A DNA stretch of 64,000 nucleotides from Pontiella desulfatans (GTDB lineage: Bacteria > Verrucomicrobiota > Kiritimatiellia > Kiritimatiellales > Pontiellaceae). A program made the position numbers and the translations under genes. Positions 27,932 through 37,555 of this stretch are shown piece by piece. The DNA lies in the NCBI RefSeq assembly GCF_900890425.1, contig NZ_CAAHFG010000002.1:558001-622000 (forward strand), read 5' to 3'. Every line of letters begins with the position of its first letter. The stretch's first letter is position 1. The notes below the pieces were generated by a model. It saw only the letters and a program-made list of their open reading frames with translations, was not told the origin of the DNA and did no database searches.

Positions 27932-29497
27932 ATGATTATGGAAATAAAACGTCCCAACCTTTTGTTTATTATGACCGATCAGCATCGTTTTGATGCGCTG
28001 GGGGCTAACGGGAACGATGTGGTGCAGACATCGAATCTCGATGCACTGGCGCTCTCCGGTGCCAACGTGCAGGGGTACTTTACCAATGCCCCGGTTTGTG
28101 TGCCGAGCCGTTGCACGTTGTTCACCGGTCGCTATCCGCATTCGCACTGCATCCGGGAAAACTACAATTTTCTGGAGGCGGGACGTGAAATCCATCTGTT
28201 CCGTGTGTTGAAACAGGCCGGGTATAAAATAGGCTACTGCGGCAAAAACCATCTGCTCGATGCACAGGAGTTTGAAAACTTCGATTATACCGGTTACATG
28301 GACGACAGCCCGCGCGCGACGGCGGAAACAACCCTGCATGAAAAATATATCGCGAACAGTGAAGCGCTCGGTGTGCCGTTTGGAAAACATAAGATCTGGC
28401 GAACCGGATTGGTGCACGATGAACCCAAAGATGCCTCGCGGGCCTGGCTGACCGCACAGGCCGGGGCGGAGTTTTTGAAACAGCAGGACGGGCAGGATCC
28501 GTTCGCACTCTGCGTATCGTTCAAGGATCCTCATGTGCCGCATATGGCACTGCGTGAATATTACGACTGCATCGATCAGAAGCAGATCAAACTTTATCCT
28601 TCAGAAACCGACGACGAACGCGCCCTCAAGGCGCGGCGCTGGGCCATCAAGCGGGCCGCTTTCCACGCCGAAGAAGCAACAGCAAAAGACATTCGCCATT
28701 ACATCGCCGTCTACTACGCCATGATCGGCTGGGTCGATACACAGATCGGCGAGTTGCTTGAAACCCTGCGCGAGCAGGGACTCGAGCAGAACACCCTGAT
28801 CGTCTTCACTTCCGACCACGGCGATTTCAACTTTGAACATGGACTGGCAAAAAAAGATCTCGTGCTCGTCGACAGCCTGCTCCGGGTTCCGCTGATGGTC
28901 TCATGGCCGGGCCGTATTCAGCCGAAAACGCTGAACGAAACCTTTGTTGAAGAGGTGGACATCATGCCGACTCTGCTGGAGTTGCTGGAGATCGAAACGC
29001 CCGTCGGCGTACAGGGAACTTCGTTTGCGCCGCTGCTGCGCGGCGAAACCGCCATGCACAAGGACGCTGTCTTTGCGGAGGCCTGCCCGCCGTATCTTTA
29101 CAATAAATATCCGGACTATGAAGCCTTTGCCGCCGCCCATGGCGGCCGGGATTATGCGCCCTTCAATGTGCCGGGTGATTTCAATAAATCCATTCGGGAA
29201 AAGGATTTTCGCTACACGTGGTACGGTACTGGGGAGGAGGAGCTTTATGACCACCGAACGGATCCGCATGAGCTCAACAACCTTGCGGACGACCCTGCAT
29301 ACGCTGATGAAAAAAACCGGCTCAAACTGCGTCTGCTTGAATGGAACGCGCTGACCGAAGATCCGCTTGATCCCAACCTGCGACGCGACCTGCAGGAACA
29401 GTATTCAAACTGGAATCCGCTTCCTATCCAGCCCGGACACCACTACAGCCCGCTCGGTAAAGAAACCATCCATATGAAACTCGCAAAGCCGGTTTGA
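27932..29497 (+). CDS. Sulfatase (Cys-type, canonical C-V-P-S-R), probably cytoplasmic
   Basis: 521 aa from the ATG at 27932 (MIMEIKRPNLLFIMTDQHR); ATG 27938 is equally possible, and the open frame further upstream overlaps the previous gene. The metal site (LLFIMTDQHRFDALG), modification motif NAPVCVPSRCTLFTGRYPHS (C56), GYCGKNHL and TSDHGDFNFEHG are all present, so the active site looks complete. There is no signal peptide or lipobox, unlike the exported sulfatase at 18488, so it may desulfate imported oligosaccharides in the cytoplasm. It resembles choline-sulfatase/heparan-type members in the motif region, but substrate assignment from sequence alone would be guesswork. It ends the operon begun upstream. 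Confidence 0.9.
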   Translation: MIMEIKRPNLLFIMTDQHRFDALGANGNDVVQTSNLDALALSGANVQGYFTNAPVCVPSRCTLFTGRYPHSHCIRENYNFLEAGREIHLFRVLKQAGYKIGYCGKNHLLDAQEFENFDYTGYMDDSPRATAETTLHEKYIANSEALGVPFGKHKIWRTGLVHDEPKDASRAWLTAQAGAEFLKQQDGQDPFALCVSFKDPHVPHMALREYYDCIDQKQIKLYPSETDDERALKARRWAIKRAAFHAEEATAKDIRHYIAVYYAMIGWVDTQIGELLETLREQGLEQNTLIVFTSDHGDFNFEHGLAKKDLVLVDSLLRVPLMVSWPGRIQPKTLNETFVEEVDIMPTLLELLEIETPVGVQGTSFAPLLRGETAMHKDAVFAEACPPYLYNKYPDYEAFAAAHGGRDYAPFNVPGDFNKSIREKDFRYTWYGTGEEELYDHRTDPHELNNLADDPAYADEKNRLKLRLLEWNALTEDPLDPNLRRDLQEQYSNWNPLPIQPGHHYSPLGKETIHMKLAKPV

Positions 29498-29871
29498 GGA
29501 ATTCAGCGAAACGCAGACGGTTCTTTATACGGTTGGTGTGTTCGGGATCCGGGGCGGGATGGCTCTCGAAAAGGGCGACCCGGCCAACAGGTTGTGTTCG
29601 CCTGTTAGAAGGCGGCTTCATACATTATACATTATGAAACTATTGGTAGCGCTGTCGACCGATACAGCCTATCCAAGGACGATACGCGACCCACGTACGG
29701 TAAGGATGCTGTAATCACCTCCACGTAAATGGCCGACGATCCGGTTAGCGGAAGCATGCCACTGAAACGGTTCATTTTTTGATGAATTGCGGGGGGGCGG
29801 TTAATCGCGTTTAGTTGCGGGGTTTCCGCTTGGTGTTTGCGGGAGCGAACTGAACTGTAAGAGGACGATTT
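29498..29871. other. Intergenic, no gene seen
   Basis: A 374-bp gap between the sulfatase and the GH94 gene. It contains a short direct repeat (tacattatacattat near 29621-29635) and a weak inverted repeat around aacagg...cctgtt (about 29588-29606). I find no copy of the LacI-type operator. A ribosome site (aagaggac) precedes the ATG at 29872. Confidence 0.5.
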
Positions 29872-32259
29872 ATGCAATACGGATTTTTTGACGACAAAAA
29901 CAGAGAGTATGTGATTACGCGCCCGGATACGCCGAAGCCGTGGAGCAACTATATTGGAAGTGCCGAGTTTGGCGGCGTGATCACCAATAACGCCGCAGGA
30001 TATACCTTTTATAAATCGGCCGCGCAGGGGCGATTGACACGCTATAAGTTCAACGCGGTGGCGGCCGACCTCAACGGGCGCTTTGTCTATTTGCGCGATG
30101 AGGCCACCGCTGATTTTTGGACCAACTCCTGGGCGCCGGTCTGCAAGCCGCTTGATGCGTTCAAGAGCGAGTGCCGCCATGGAACCGGCTATACACAAAT
30201 CAAGTCCACCTATGCCGGGATTACATCAGATGTTACCTATTTCGCGCCGGTTGATAAACTCTACGAGGTTTGGCGTATCAAGATCTGCAACGAAAGTTCC
30301 AAGGCTCGGAAAATCAAGGTGTTTCCGTTCGTTGAGCCCCAGTGCAACTGGAACGCGCAGGATGATATGAACAATCTGCAGTACAGCCAGTACATCGCCA
30401 AAACCGAGCGAATTGACGGCATCATTGATATCGGCTCGAATGTCAACATGCCGGAGGATCCGGACAACTTCACCAACAAGGACCAGAAACGCCACACCTT
30501 CTTTGGCCTTGCTGGAATCGAGGCTGAAAATTTCGATGCCAATCTCACGTCATTTCTCGGCGCGTACGGAACTTATGCAAGGCCGGGAGCGGTTTTAAAC
30601 GACGCATGCTCCGGATCAACCGCCAGCGGGGACATGCCTTGCGCCGCCTATGAGATCGAGCTCAAACTCGCTCCCGGCGAAAGCCGTGAATTCGCCTGTG
30701 TCTTCGGGGTTGGCCGCGCTGTCGAGGCCGGCCGGGAGGCGATCACCGAAATGGATGCGCCCGAAAAGATTGAAGCCGCACTGGATGCCATCAAAGCTTA
30801 TTGGCATTCACGCATCGAAACGTTGAGTGCCGAGACCCCGGATGCAAACTTCAACTCGATGTTAAATACCTGGGCACCGTTCAACAGCCTCATGACCTTC
30901 TACTGGTCGCGCACGGCTAGCCTCGTTTACGCTGGTGAGCGCGACGGCCTTGGTTTTCGCGATACGTTGCAGGATTATATGGCTTCATCGAGTCTCGTCC
31001 CTGAGGAGACGCGCGAACGGCTTGAGCTGATGTTGACCGGGCAGTATTCACATGGCGGAGCAAAGCCGGTGGTTCAGCCGTTCAATCATCATCCAGGACA
31101 GGAGGCATTTCCGGATCAATACCGTTCCGATGACTGCATGTGGTTTTTCAACTGTGTTCCCGAATTCGTCAAAGAGACCGGCGATATTGACTTTTTCAAG
31201 AAGATCCTTCCGTTTGCTGACAAAGGGGAAGCACCCGTACTCGGCCACCTGCGCCGTGCCATCGAATTCAACCTCGAACGTTCTGGCACGCACGGTCTTC
31301 CGTGCGGATTAGCAGCCGACTGGAACGACTGCATTCGCCTTGGTGACAAAGGCGAAACCGTTTTTGTTGCCCTCCAGCTGCGTTTTGCATTGAACGAGTA
31401 TGTTTCCATTTGTCAAATGCTCGGCGAGACCTCGGAAATTGAATGGGCCTCCGAACAACTGTCCGCATTGGATGCGAATATTGAGAAGCACGCCTGGGAC
31501 GGCGAGTGGTATCTGCGTGCCTACCGTTTCGACGGTGTGAAATTTGGCTCGAAGGAATGTGACGAAGGAAAAATCTTTATGAACCCGCAGAGCTGGGCGG
31601 TACTTTCCGGTCATGCAACCGGCGCGCGCGCGAGTCAGGTGATGGACTCGATGCACAAATACCTCGCCACCGATTATGGCATCATGCTGTGTTCTCCACC
31701 GTATATCGAAACCGACCCAAACGTTTGTCTCGGTCGTTTGTTCAACCCCTGCATGAAGGAAAACGGAGGTATCTTTAACCACACCCAAGGGTGGGGCGTG
31801 ATGGCCGCCGCGAGGCTTGGCATGGGCGACCGCGCATGGGAATACATGCGTAATGTCATGCCGGCCAGTTTCAACGATAAGGCTGAGATCCGCGAAGTGG
31901 AGCCCTATGCCGTCTGCCAGAGCACACATGGACGGTTGAGCCCGCGTCACGGCACCGGCCGTGTATCCTGGCTCTCCGGTTCCGCTGTCTGGAACTATGT
32001 CGCCATGACCACCGCCATCCTCGGCATCCAGGCCGACTACAATGGATTGCGCATCGACCCCTGCATTCCTTCGTCATGGAACGGGTTTACCGCTATCCGG
32101 AAATTCCGTGGTGCCATTTATCGCATCACCGTCAAAAGCCCGAGCGGAATCTGTAAAGGGGTTTCGTCAATGACGATCAACGGAGAACCCATTGCAGGCA
32201 CCCTCGTTCCCGCCGCCGCTGAAGGCGAAATCTGCAACGTGCTCGTCACCCTGATGTAG
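29872..32259 (+). CDS. GH94-family disaccharide phosphorylase (cellobiose/chitobiose phosphorylase-like)
   Basis: 795 aa, the usual length for GH94 (former glycosyltransferase 36). The N-terminal beta-sandwich starts MQYGFFDDKNREYVITRPDTP with the WSNYIG...GGVITN motif typical of the family. The (alpha/alpha)6 barrel includes GFRDTLQDYM, the AADWNDC motif at residues 481-487 (Asp acid within D-W-N-D) and GIFNHTQGWGVMAAARLGMGDRAW near the phosphate site. There is no signal peptide. It would split an imported beta-linked disaccharide with phosphate into a sugar-1-phosphate and a free sugar, saving ATP. Which disaccharide is not decidable: cellobiose, chitobiose, laminaribiose and others use the same fold. 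The neighbouring phosphomutase (32288) is a logical next step for the sugar phosphate. Confidence 0.9.
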   Translation: MQYGFFDDKNREYVITRPDTPKPWSNYIGSAEFGGVITNNAAGYTFYKSAAQGRLTRYKFNAVAADLNGRFVYLRDEATADFWTNSWAPVCKPLDAFKSECRHGTGYTQIKSTYAGITSDVTYFAPVDKLYEVWRIKICNESSKARKIKVFPFVEPQCNWNAQDDMNNLQYSQYIAKTERIDGIIDIGSNVNMPEDPDNFTNKDQKRHTFFGLAGIEAENFDANLTSFLGAYGTYARPGAVLNDACSGSTASGDMPCAAYEIELKLAPGESREFACVFGVGRAVEAGREAITEMDAPEKIEAALDAIKAYWHSRIETLSAETPDANFNSMLNTWAPFNSLMTFYWSRTASLVYAGERDGLGFRDTLQDYMASSSLVPEETRERLELMLTGQYSHGGAKPVVQPFNHHPGQEAFPDQYRSDDCMWFFNCVPEFVKETGDIDFFKKILPFADKGEAPVLGHLRRAIEFNLERSGTHGLPCGLAADWNDCIRLGDKGETVFVALQLRFALNEYVSICQMLGETSEIEWASEQLSALDANIEKHAWDGEWYLRAYRFDGVKFGSKECDEGKIFMNPQSWAVLSGHATGARASQVMDSMHKYLATDYGIMLCSPPYIETDPNVCLGRLFNPCMKENGGIFNHTQGWGVMAAARLGMGDRAWEYMRNVMPASFNDKAEIREVEPYAVCQSTHGRLSPRHGTGRVSWLSGSAVWNYVAMTTAILGIQADYNGLRIDPCIPSSWNGFTAIRKFRGAIYRITVKSPSGICKGVSSMTINGEPIAGTLVPAAAEGEICNVLVTLM

Positions 32260-32287
32260 CTTTGTTCCAAGGATCTTTTTGTGTTGT

Positions 32288-33613
32288 TCAGGCGCGGATG
32301 AGTGCGAGCACTTCATCGCGCTTTGCGGCCATCTGACTTGCTGTTTTGGCCTCGAGGTTGAGGCGCACCAGCGGTTCGGTGTTGGATGTGCGGACGTTGA
32401 ACCACCAGTCGGTATGCGAATAGGTCGTGCCGTCGAGCTTGAGTTTGTCGGCATCGCCGTATTTTTTGTTGAGGCGCTCGAATACAGCACTCACATCGGC
32501 CACCTTGGAATTGATCTCGCCGGAGGCGAAGTAGCGCCGGATGGGGCGAATCAGCTCGGAGAGTGTTTTGCCCGTTTCGCTGATGAGGTTGGCGACGCAG
32601 AGGGCGGCCAGCGCCGAGCTTTCGGTGTAGTAGTTGTCGCGGAAGTAGTAGTGACCCGAAAGTTCGCCGGCAAAGACGGCATCGGCTTCGCGCATCTGGG
32701 CTTTGATGAAGGCGTGGCCGACGCGGCTCATCATCGCGTTGCCGCCAGCCTCTTCGATGACTTCTCTTGCCGCCCAGGTGCTGCGCAGGTCGTATAAGAT
32801 GGTGCTGCCGGGAAATTTTTCGAGCAGGGCCTGTGCGATCAGCGCGGTGATTATGTCCATGGAGACGTTGTTGCCGTTTTCGTCTAGGAATCCGGCGCGG
32901 TCGGCATCGCCGTCAAATGCAATCCCGAAATCGTAACGGCCTTTTTTGAGTTTGGCAGAGAGGTCTTCCAGTGTTTCAAGATCGAGTGGGTTGGCTTCGT
33001 GGTTCGGGAAGGTTCCATTGAGTTCGTCGTACATCGGGGTGATGTTGAACATGGCATCAGTAAAGGTTTTTCCTTCCAGGATGCCCATGCCGTTGGCGTA
33101 GTCTATGACGACGTTGAGTGACTTCTTGATGTTTGCAAAGGCGCGGATGTGAGCGAAATAGTCCGGCTTGATATCGTATGTGATGACGGTGCCGGGCACC
33201 GAGGAGAGTGCATCGAAGGACTCTTTGTTGACGATGCGCTCGATGTCGGCGATGCCGGTGGCTTCGGAAATCGGAATGGCCTGCTCTCGGCATATTTTCA
33301 TGCCGTTCCACTCGCCGGGATTGTGCGAGGCGGTGATGATGGCCGAACCGTCGGCTCCGAGCTTGCCGTTGGCGTGGTAGCACATCGGCGTGGAAACCAG
33401 ACCAATATTGATCACGTCGACACCCTGCATCGTGAGGCCTTTGGCCATGGCCTCGAAAAGCGGGGTGGAATGCGGGCGCATGTCGTGGCCGATCACAAAT
33501 TTTTTCGGTTTCAGGAACGTGGCAACCGCCCGTCCGATTTTAAAGGCGATTTCATCGGTCAGATCGGTTCCGTAGATTCCGCGAATGTCGTATGCTTTAA
33601 AAATTCCAGCCAT
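32288..33613 (-). CDS. Phosphomannomutase/phosphoglucomutase
   Basis: 441-aa alpha-D-phosphohexomutase. The phosphoserine loop is TASHNPGEWNG (S96), the magnesium loop is DGDADR (D234, D236, D238), the sugar-binding GELSGHYYFRD loop is intact, and the C-terminal phosphate-binding RTSNTEPLVRLNLEA is complete. It interconverts hexose-6-phosphate and hexose-1-phosphate and would connect phosphorolysis products with glycolysis or nucleotide-sugar synthesis. It is the last gene of a minus-strand operon, 12 bp after the YdcF-like gene, and converges on the GH94 gene. Confidence 0.93.
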   Translation of the reverse strand: MAGIFKAYDIRGIYGTDLTDEIAFKIGRAVATFLKPKKFVIGHDMRPHSTPLFEAMAKGLTMQGVDVINIGLVSTPMCYHANGKLGADGSAIITASHNPGEWNGMKICREQAIPISEATGIADIERIVNKESFDALSSVPGTVITYDIKPDYFAHIRAFANIKKSLNVVIDYANGMGILEGKTFTDAMFNITPMYDELNGTFPNHEANPLDLETLEDLSAKLKKGRYDFGIAFDGDADRAGFLDENGNNVSMDIITALIAQALLEKFPGSTILYDLRSTWAAREVIEEAGGNAMMSRVGHAFIKAQMREADAVFAGELSGHYYFRDNYYTESSALAALCVANLISETGKTLSELIRPIRRYFASGEINSKVADVSAVFERLNKKYGDADKLKLDGTTYSHTDWWFNVRTSNTEPLVRLNLEAKTASQMAAKRDEVLALIRA

Positions 33614-33625
33614 TGGGGCTCCTTG

Positions 33626-34432
33626 TTATGAAAGTTTTTTCCGGATTTTGGAGGCGTGCGTGCATTGCAGTCTGGCGAATGCGGATTCGATATGGGCGGG
33701 AATATCTACGTGTCCGATAAAGCCGGAGCCGTTCGGGCCATAGCCGTGTTCGTCGTCGCGCAGGCGCGGGATTTCACCGAGGACGAGCTGCAACTGGTAT
33801 TCAAATGGCGCCGGGTCCAGTTTTTGCGGATGGTCACAGGTCAGGGTTTCGCCTTCTGATCGGAAATGCGGGATCGATAGCGCAAAGTTTGTGAACTGGG
33901 CTCCTGTTTCTTTCCATTCGTGCAGGAAGCATTCATAGGTGCGACGTTGCATGGCGGCTTCCTGAATAAGAATGACGCTGCGGGGGAAAGGTCCGTCGGT
34001 GCGGGCGACCTCCAGCGCAAGGGCGGCATTTTTGCCGCAGTTGGTGGAGTGGTTTTCGATCAGGATTTTATCCGCCGGCACGTTCAGATGGTGAATCATC
34101 AGGTCGGCTACCATGTCGGCTTCTGCGCGGTCGTCGGTCGGTACGGCGTGGTAGATCGGGTGGTGGCGGAAGCCGCTGCGCAGATTTTCGGTCGAGTGTC
34201 CTTTGCCGCCAACCACCATGATTTTTTTTGCGATCCCGCTCCACCATGCTTCGGCCACGGGAACGGCGAGATCTGGGGTGGAAAGCCCCGCAACGAAAAT
34301 AAGCAGATCGGCACGCGCCTCGCCGCAATGATTCTGGAATGCTTCTTTCGAGAGTTCCGGAATATCGCGGCGGGCGAGAAATTCGAGGATCCGGTTCAGA
34401 TCCCCGGCTTTTTCTTTGGGGCCTGGCTTCAT
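33626..34432 (-). CDS. YdcF-like (DUF218) family protein
   Basis: 268 aa with the DUF218/YdcF fold: a LLIFVAGLSTPDLA strand near residues 42-55, IMVVGGKGHSTENL, a conserved NHSTNCGKNAALALE motif, and SVILIQEAAMQRRTYECF. Family knowledge: Rossmann-like proteins including E. coli YdcF (binds S-adenosylmethionine) and SanA/ElyC. No transmembrane helix is visible, so this is the soluble YdcF type. Its biochemical role is unknown. It sits 6 bp after deoC and 12 bp before the mutase, so it belongs to the sugar operon. Confidence 0.8.
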   Translation of the reverse strand: MKPGPKEKAGDLNRILEFLARRDIPELSKEAFQNHCGEARADLLIFVAGLSTPDLAVPVAEAWWSGIAKKIMVVGGKGHSTENLRSGFRHHPIYHAVPTDDRAEADMVADLMIHHLNVPADKILIENHSTNCGKNAALALEVARTDGPFPRSVILIQEAAMQRRTYECFLHEWKETGAQFTNFALSIPHFRSEGETLTCDHPQKLDPAPFEYQLQLVLGEIPRLRDDEHGYGPNGSGFIGHVDIPAHIESAFARLQCTHASKIRKKLS

Positions 34433-34438
34433 GCGGGT

Positions 34439-35206
34439 TTAGTATCCGCCCCCACCGAGCGGGTTGCCACCGAGATCGGCGAGATCTTCGCCTTCTGCGA
34501 TGCGCTTAGCCGCTTCGTCGAGGATGGCTGCCGTGGCGGTTGCGCCGATACGGGTGACGCCCATTTGGCGAACGCGGACGAGGTCGGGCAGGGTGCGCAC
34601 CCCGCCGGCCGCTTTGACCTGCACGGAGGGCTTGGAGTGTTCGCGCATCAGTTTCAGGTGCGGTTCGGTTGCGCCTTTGTAGTTGTAGAACCCGTTGTCC
34701 TGCTTAACGAATCCGTAACCGGTGGAGGTTTTGACGAAGGCGATGTTGTGCTCACTGCAGATTTCGCATAAGCGGATAATCTGGTCGTCACAGGTCAGGA
34801 AGTCATTTTCGAAGATAACCTTCAAGATCGCTCCCTCGGCGGTGACGGCATCGTTAACGGCTTTGAGTTCGGCGCTGACATAATCCCAGTCGCCGCCCAG
34901 CACCTTGCCGGTGTTGCTGACGATATCGATTTCCAGTGCGCCTTCTTTGCAGGCACGCACGGCTTCGGCGATGATGATTTCGGTGTGGCTGTTGCCGTGC
35001 GGGAAGCCGGCGACAGCGCAGACTTTCACATCGCTACCGTTGAGGATTTCGGCGGCCATCGGAACCGCATGGGGTTTGATGCAGACGGTAGCGCAGTCGT
35101 ATTTCAGCGCCAGCTCGCATTCTTTCTTGAGAATGGTGTCGGTCATGGTCGGATGCAGCAGGGAGTGATCAATCATTTTGGCCAGATCATGTACGGTAAT
35201 GCTCAC
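34439..35206 (-). CDS. deoC: Deoxyribose-phosphate aldolase
   Basis: 255 aa from a GTG start at 35206, chosen because a strong Shine-Dalgarno (gaaggag) lies 6 nt upstream; the open frame extends further without one. Class I aldolase signatures are complete: CVKPH-like VCIKPHAVP, the Schiff-base lysine K159 in FVKTSTGYG, the second lysine K198 in VKAAGGVRT, and IGATATAAIL at the C-terminal phosphate site. DeoC cleaves 2-deoxyribose-5-phosphate to glyceraldehyde-3-phosphate and acetaldehyde. In this operon, beside an oxidoreductase and an epimerase, it may instead act on another deoxy-sugar phosphate (inference). Confidence 0.93.
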   Translation of the reverse strand: MSITVHDLAKMIDHSLLHPTMTDTILKKECELALKYDCATVCIKPHAVPMAAEILNGSDVKVCAVAGFPHGNSHTEIIIAEAVRACKEGALEIDIVSNTGKVLGGDWDYVSAELKAVNDAVTAEGAILKVIFENDFLTCDDQIIRLCEICSEHNIAFVKTSTGYGFVKQDNGFYNYKGATEPHLKLMREHSKPSVQVKAAGGVRTLPDLVRVRQMGVTRIGATATAAILDEAAKRIAEGEDLADLGGNPLGGGGY

Positions 35207-35234
35207 GGAATTCTCCTTCAGATTAATGGATACG

Positions 35235-36257
35235 TTAGAAATCGATCGCAACGCGCGAGCCCGGCTGTTTTTCAACCAGGCGCACCAGTTTAATATCTTC
35301 GAGAGCCTCCTGAATGGAGGGGATGTCGGCCGGCAGGCTGTCCGCGCCGCTGTCGAGCGCTGCGGCGAACTGCTGGTACGCATTCTGCGGCAGCGGCTCC
35401 ACTTTCCACTCGCGCTTTTCTCCTTCGCGCGATGCCGTGATCACCTGTCCTCCGTCGGCCCACGCGTGCGTCAGACGCCAGCCTTTTTCAGAAACCGAGT
35501 AGCAGATGTCGATGTGCTCGCGGTCGTTTCCTTCCGTGCTGAACACCTGCAGGTCGGCCGCCCAGGTGATAAACAGATGCGCAGAACCGTTGTCTTCGAA
35601 GTCGAGTTTCATGAACTCGGTGTCACCGCATTTCAGATCCGGATGCGCGTGTTTGTCTGAGAAGTAGGTGGCGGCCTTCATCGGGCGGCCCATCAGGTAG
35701 CGCGCAATGTTCTGATTATGAATCATCGCATCCATGAACGGTCCGCCGTTCTTTTCCGGATCGAGTGCCCAGTCATTCCACTGTGGGTAGTGGTGGAGCC
35801 AGTCCTGTTTGTAGAGCGCGAGCCGGCCAATTTCCGGATCGGCAAAAATATTTTTGTAGGTTTCGATCAGCGGATTGGCGGTGCGGTTGTAGCCGAGGCC
35901 GCACAATACACCAGCCTTTTCGACGGCGGCCACCATGGCTTCACATTCTTCTGCCGTCGCGCCGAGCGGTTTGGTGGTGAAGATGTGTTTGCCGGCGGCG
36001 CAGGCGCGCTCGACCAGGCCGCGACGGATCCACGGCGGAACGAAGAGCGCGACGATATCGATTTCCGGATCATCGAAACAGATTGCGTCGCTGTCGACAG
36101 CCTGACCGCCCAGCTCGGCAGCATATTTTTCCGCCTGTTCTTTGCGCGGGTCGAACAGATATTTTACTTCAATGTTTTCGGCGTCCTTGATGTCGCCGGA
36201 CTGCCAGCGCAGGAAATCGCCGCAACCGAGAATTGCCATTTTGTATGTTTTGCTCAT
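35235..36257 (-). CDS. Gfo/Idh/MocA-family oxidoreductase
   Basis: 340 aa. The N-terminal Rossmann fold (KMAILGCGDFLRW, residues 6-18) precedes the family motif FTTKPLGAT, equivalent to the EKP loop with its conserved Lys, and GLGYNRTANP. The C-terminal beta-sheet domain includes DWLHHYPQWNDWALDPEKNGGPFMDAMIHNQNIARYLMG with the catalytic-type Asp/His pair. It would oxidise or reduce a sugar or cyclitol with NAD(P). No Tat signal is present, in contrast to many PVC members, so it is cytoplasmic. It is second in the operon, 23 bp after the epimerase. Confidence 0.88.
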   Translation of the reverse strand: MSKTYKMAILGCGDFLRWQSGDIKDAENIEVKYLFDPRKEQAEKYAAELGGQAVDSDAICFDDPEIDIVALFVPPWIRRGLVERACAAGKHIFTTKPLGATAEECEAMVAAVEKAGVLCGLGYNRTANPLIETYKNIFADPEIGRLALYKQDWLHHYPQWNDWALDPEKNGGPFMDAMIHNQNIARYLMGRPMKAATYFSDKHAHPDLKCGDTEFMKLDFEDNGSAHLFITWAADLQVFSTEGNDREHIDICYSVSEKGWRLTHAWADGGQVITASREGEKREWKVEPLPQNAYQQFAAALDSGADSLPADIPSIQEALEDIKLVRLVEKQPGSRVAIDF

Positions 36258-36280
36258 GTTGTTCTCCTTGAATTGAATAA

Positions 36281-37288
36281 TTACTTAATTGCGTCGAGGC
36301 CGACCTGATAGGCCGCCAGAATAGAGTCAATCAGTCCGTTGTTGAAATCGGAGATCACCATGCGCTCCGGCTCGGCTTCAAACCATTTGACGGTTTCTTT
36401 GATGCCTTCAGCGAACGGGATGGTCGCCTCGAACTCCGGCACAAACTTTTTGATTTTGGAGTTATCAAAAATCGCACTGACCGACTTATCGCCGAGGAAG
36501 TTTCCAACGAGCCAGTCATGGCCTTGCGATACGGCGACGGTGGCGATGAAGTCGGACGCGACATGCACGATGTTGGCTTCTACCCCGGCAGCCGCAGCGA
36601 CCGCCTGATAGATCTGGTCCCAGGTCAGCAGTTCGTCGGAAGTGATATGGAACGCTTCGCCGATGGCGGCTTCGTTGCCGATCAATCCGACAAATCCTTT
36701 GGCGAAATCTTTGGAGTGGGTGATGGTCCACAGCGAGGTGCCGTCTCCGTGCACAATGACCGGTTTGCCCTGTTTCATGCGGTCAATGATGGTGTAGTCG
36801 GTCCAGCTGCCGAGTGCGACGGGAATGACGGTATCGTAAGTCAGCGACGGACGGACGATGGTGACCGGGAAGTCTGCTTCATCTGTCAGCAGCTTTTCAC
36901 AGGCGGCTTTGTTGCGCGAGTAATCCCAGAAGGGGTTTTCGAGCGGGGTCTCTTCGGTGATGAACGGTGTTTTCGGCGGCTTCTGATAGGCCGAGGCCGA
37001 GCTGATGTAAATGTACTGTTTGGTTTTGCCTTTGAAGAGGGCAATGTCGCGCTCGACTTCAGACGGGAGGAAGCCGATCCAGTTTACCACGCAGTCCCAT
37101 TCCTGTCCTGCCAGCGCTGTAGCGGTCTGTTCCGGATCGCTGATGTCGCACACGAGTGACTTGGCACCCGGAATATCGATTTTGCGGGTTCCGCGATTCA
37201 GCAGATACAGATCCATTCCTTTTTTAACCGCCAGCCGGCTGGTCTCCGTGCTGATATTTCCGGTTCCACCGATAAACAATACCTTCAT
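36281..37288 (-). CDS. NAD-dependent epimerase/dehydratase-family protein
   Basis: 335 aa atypical SDR. The nucleotide-binding motif is MKVLFIGGTGNIST (GxxGxxS); the active-site region is YISSASAY followed by YSRNKAACE (Y-x3-K); and the substrate-binding end carries TWDQIYQAVAAAAG. It probably acts on a free or nucleotide-linked sugar. It is the first gene of the minus-strand operon and starts 267 bp from the divergent AraC regulator gene. Confidence 0.85.
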   Translation of the reverse strand: MKVLFIGGTGNISTETSRLAVKKGMDLYLLNRGTRKIDIPGAKSLVCDISDPEQTATALAGQEWDCVVNWIGFLPSEVERDIALFKGKTKQYIYISSASAYQKPPKTPFITEETPLENPFWDYSRNKAACEKLLTDEADFPVTIVRPSLTYDTVIPVALGSWTDYTIIDRMKQGKPVIVHGDGTSLWTITHSKDFAKGFVGLIGNEAAIGEAFHITSDELLTWDQIYQAVAAAAGVEANIVHVASDFIATVAVSQGHDWLVGNFLGDKSVSAIFDNSKIKKFVPEFEATIPFAEGIKETVKWFEAEPERMVISDFNNGLIDSILAAYQVGLDAIK

Positions 37289-37331
37289 GTTGTCTCCTTA
37301 GTTAAATAGAGCGTTCCGCAGATAAGTCCAT

Positions 37332-37406
37332 TGTAGGACAGGCTTCTCTGTATCCAGAGAGCCTGTGTCCATCACACGCTCCCGAATACGGGAAGCGTGT
37401 CCTACA
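37332..37406. repeat. Double-hairpin REP/BIME-like element, copy 1
   Basis: TGTAGGACA (37332-37340) and its inverse TGTCCTACA (37398-37406) bracket two stem-loops: ggacaggcttctctg/cagagagcctgtgtcc and cacgctcccg/cgggaagcgtg. The same architecture with different stem sequences occurs at 46421-46501. It lies in the divergent intergenic region 37289-37555, whose remainder shows no gene. Confidence 0.7.
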
Positions 37407-37555
37407 GGTGCTATCCCGTCACTGCATACTCTGACTGATTAAGAGCCATATTATATGAGGACACCCTTTTCCCGGCTAACCGGATTCGATCAAAATCTAT
37501 GCGTATTCGGACAGTTGTTGTTTGAATCTGTGCCATAAGATGAGAATATGCGCAT

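Noticed and set aside
1-32259. A Bacteroidetes-style polysaccharide utilization locus
   Set aside because: No SusC/SusD pair, hybrid two-component system or ECF sigma/anti-sigma pair is present; regulation appears to be by LacI.
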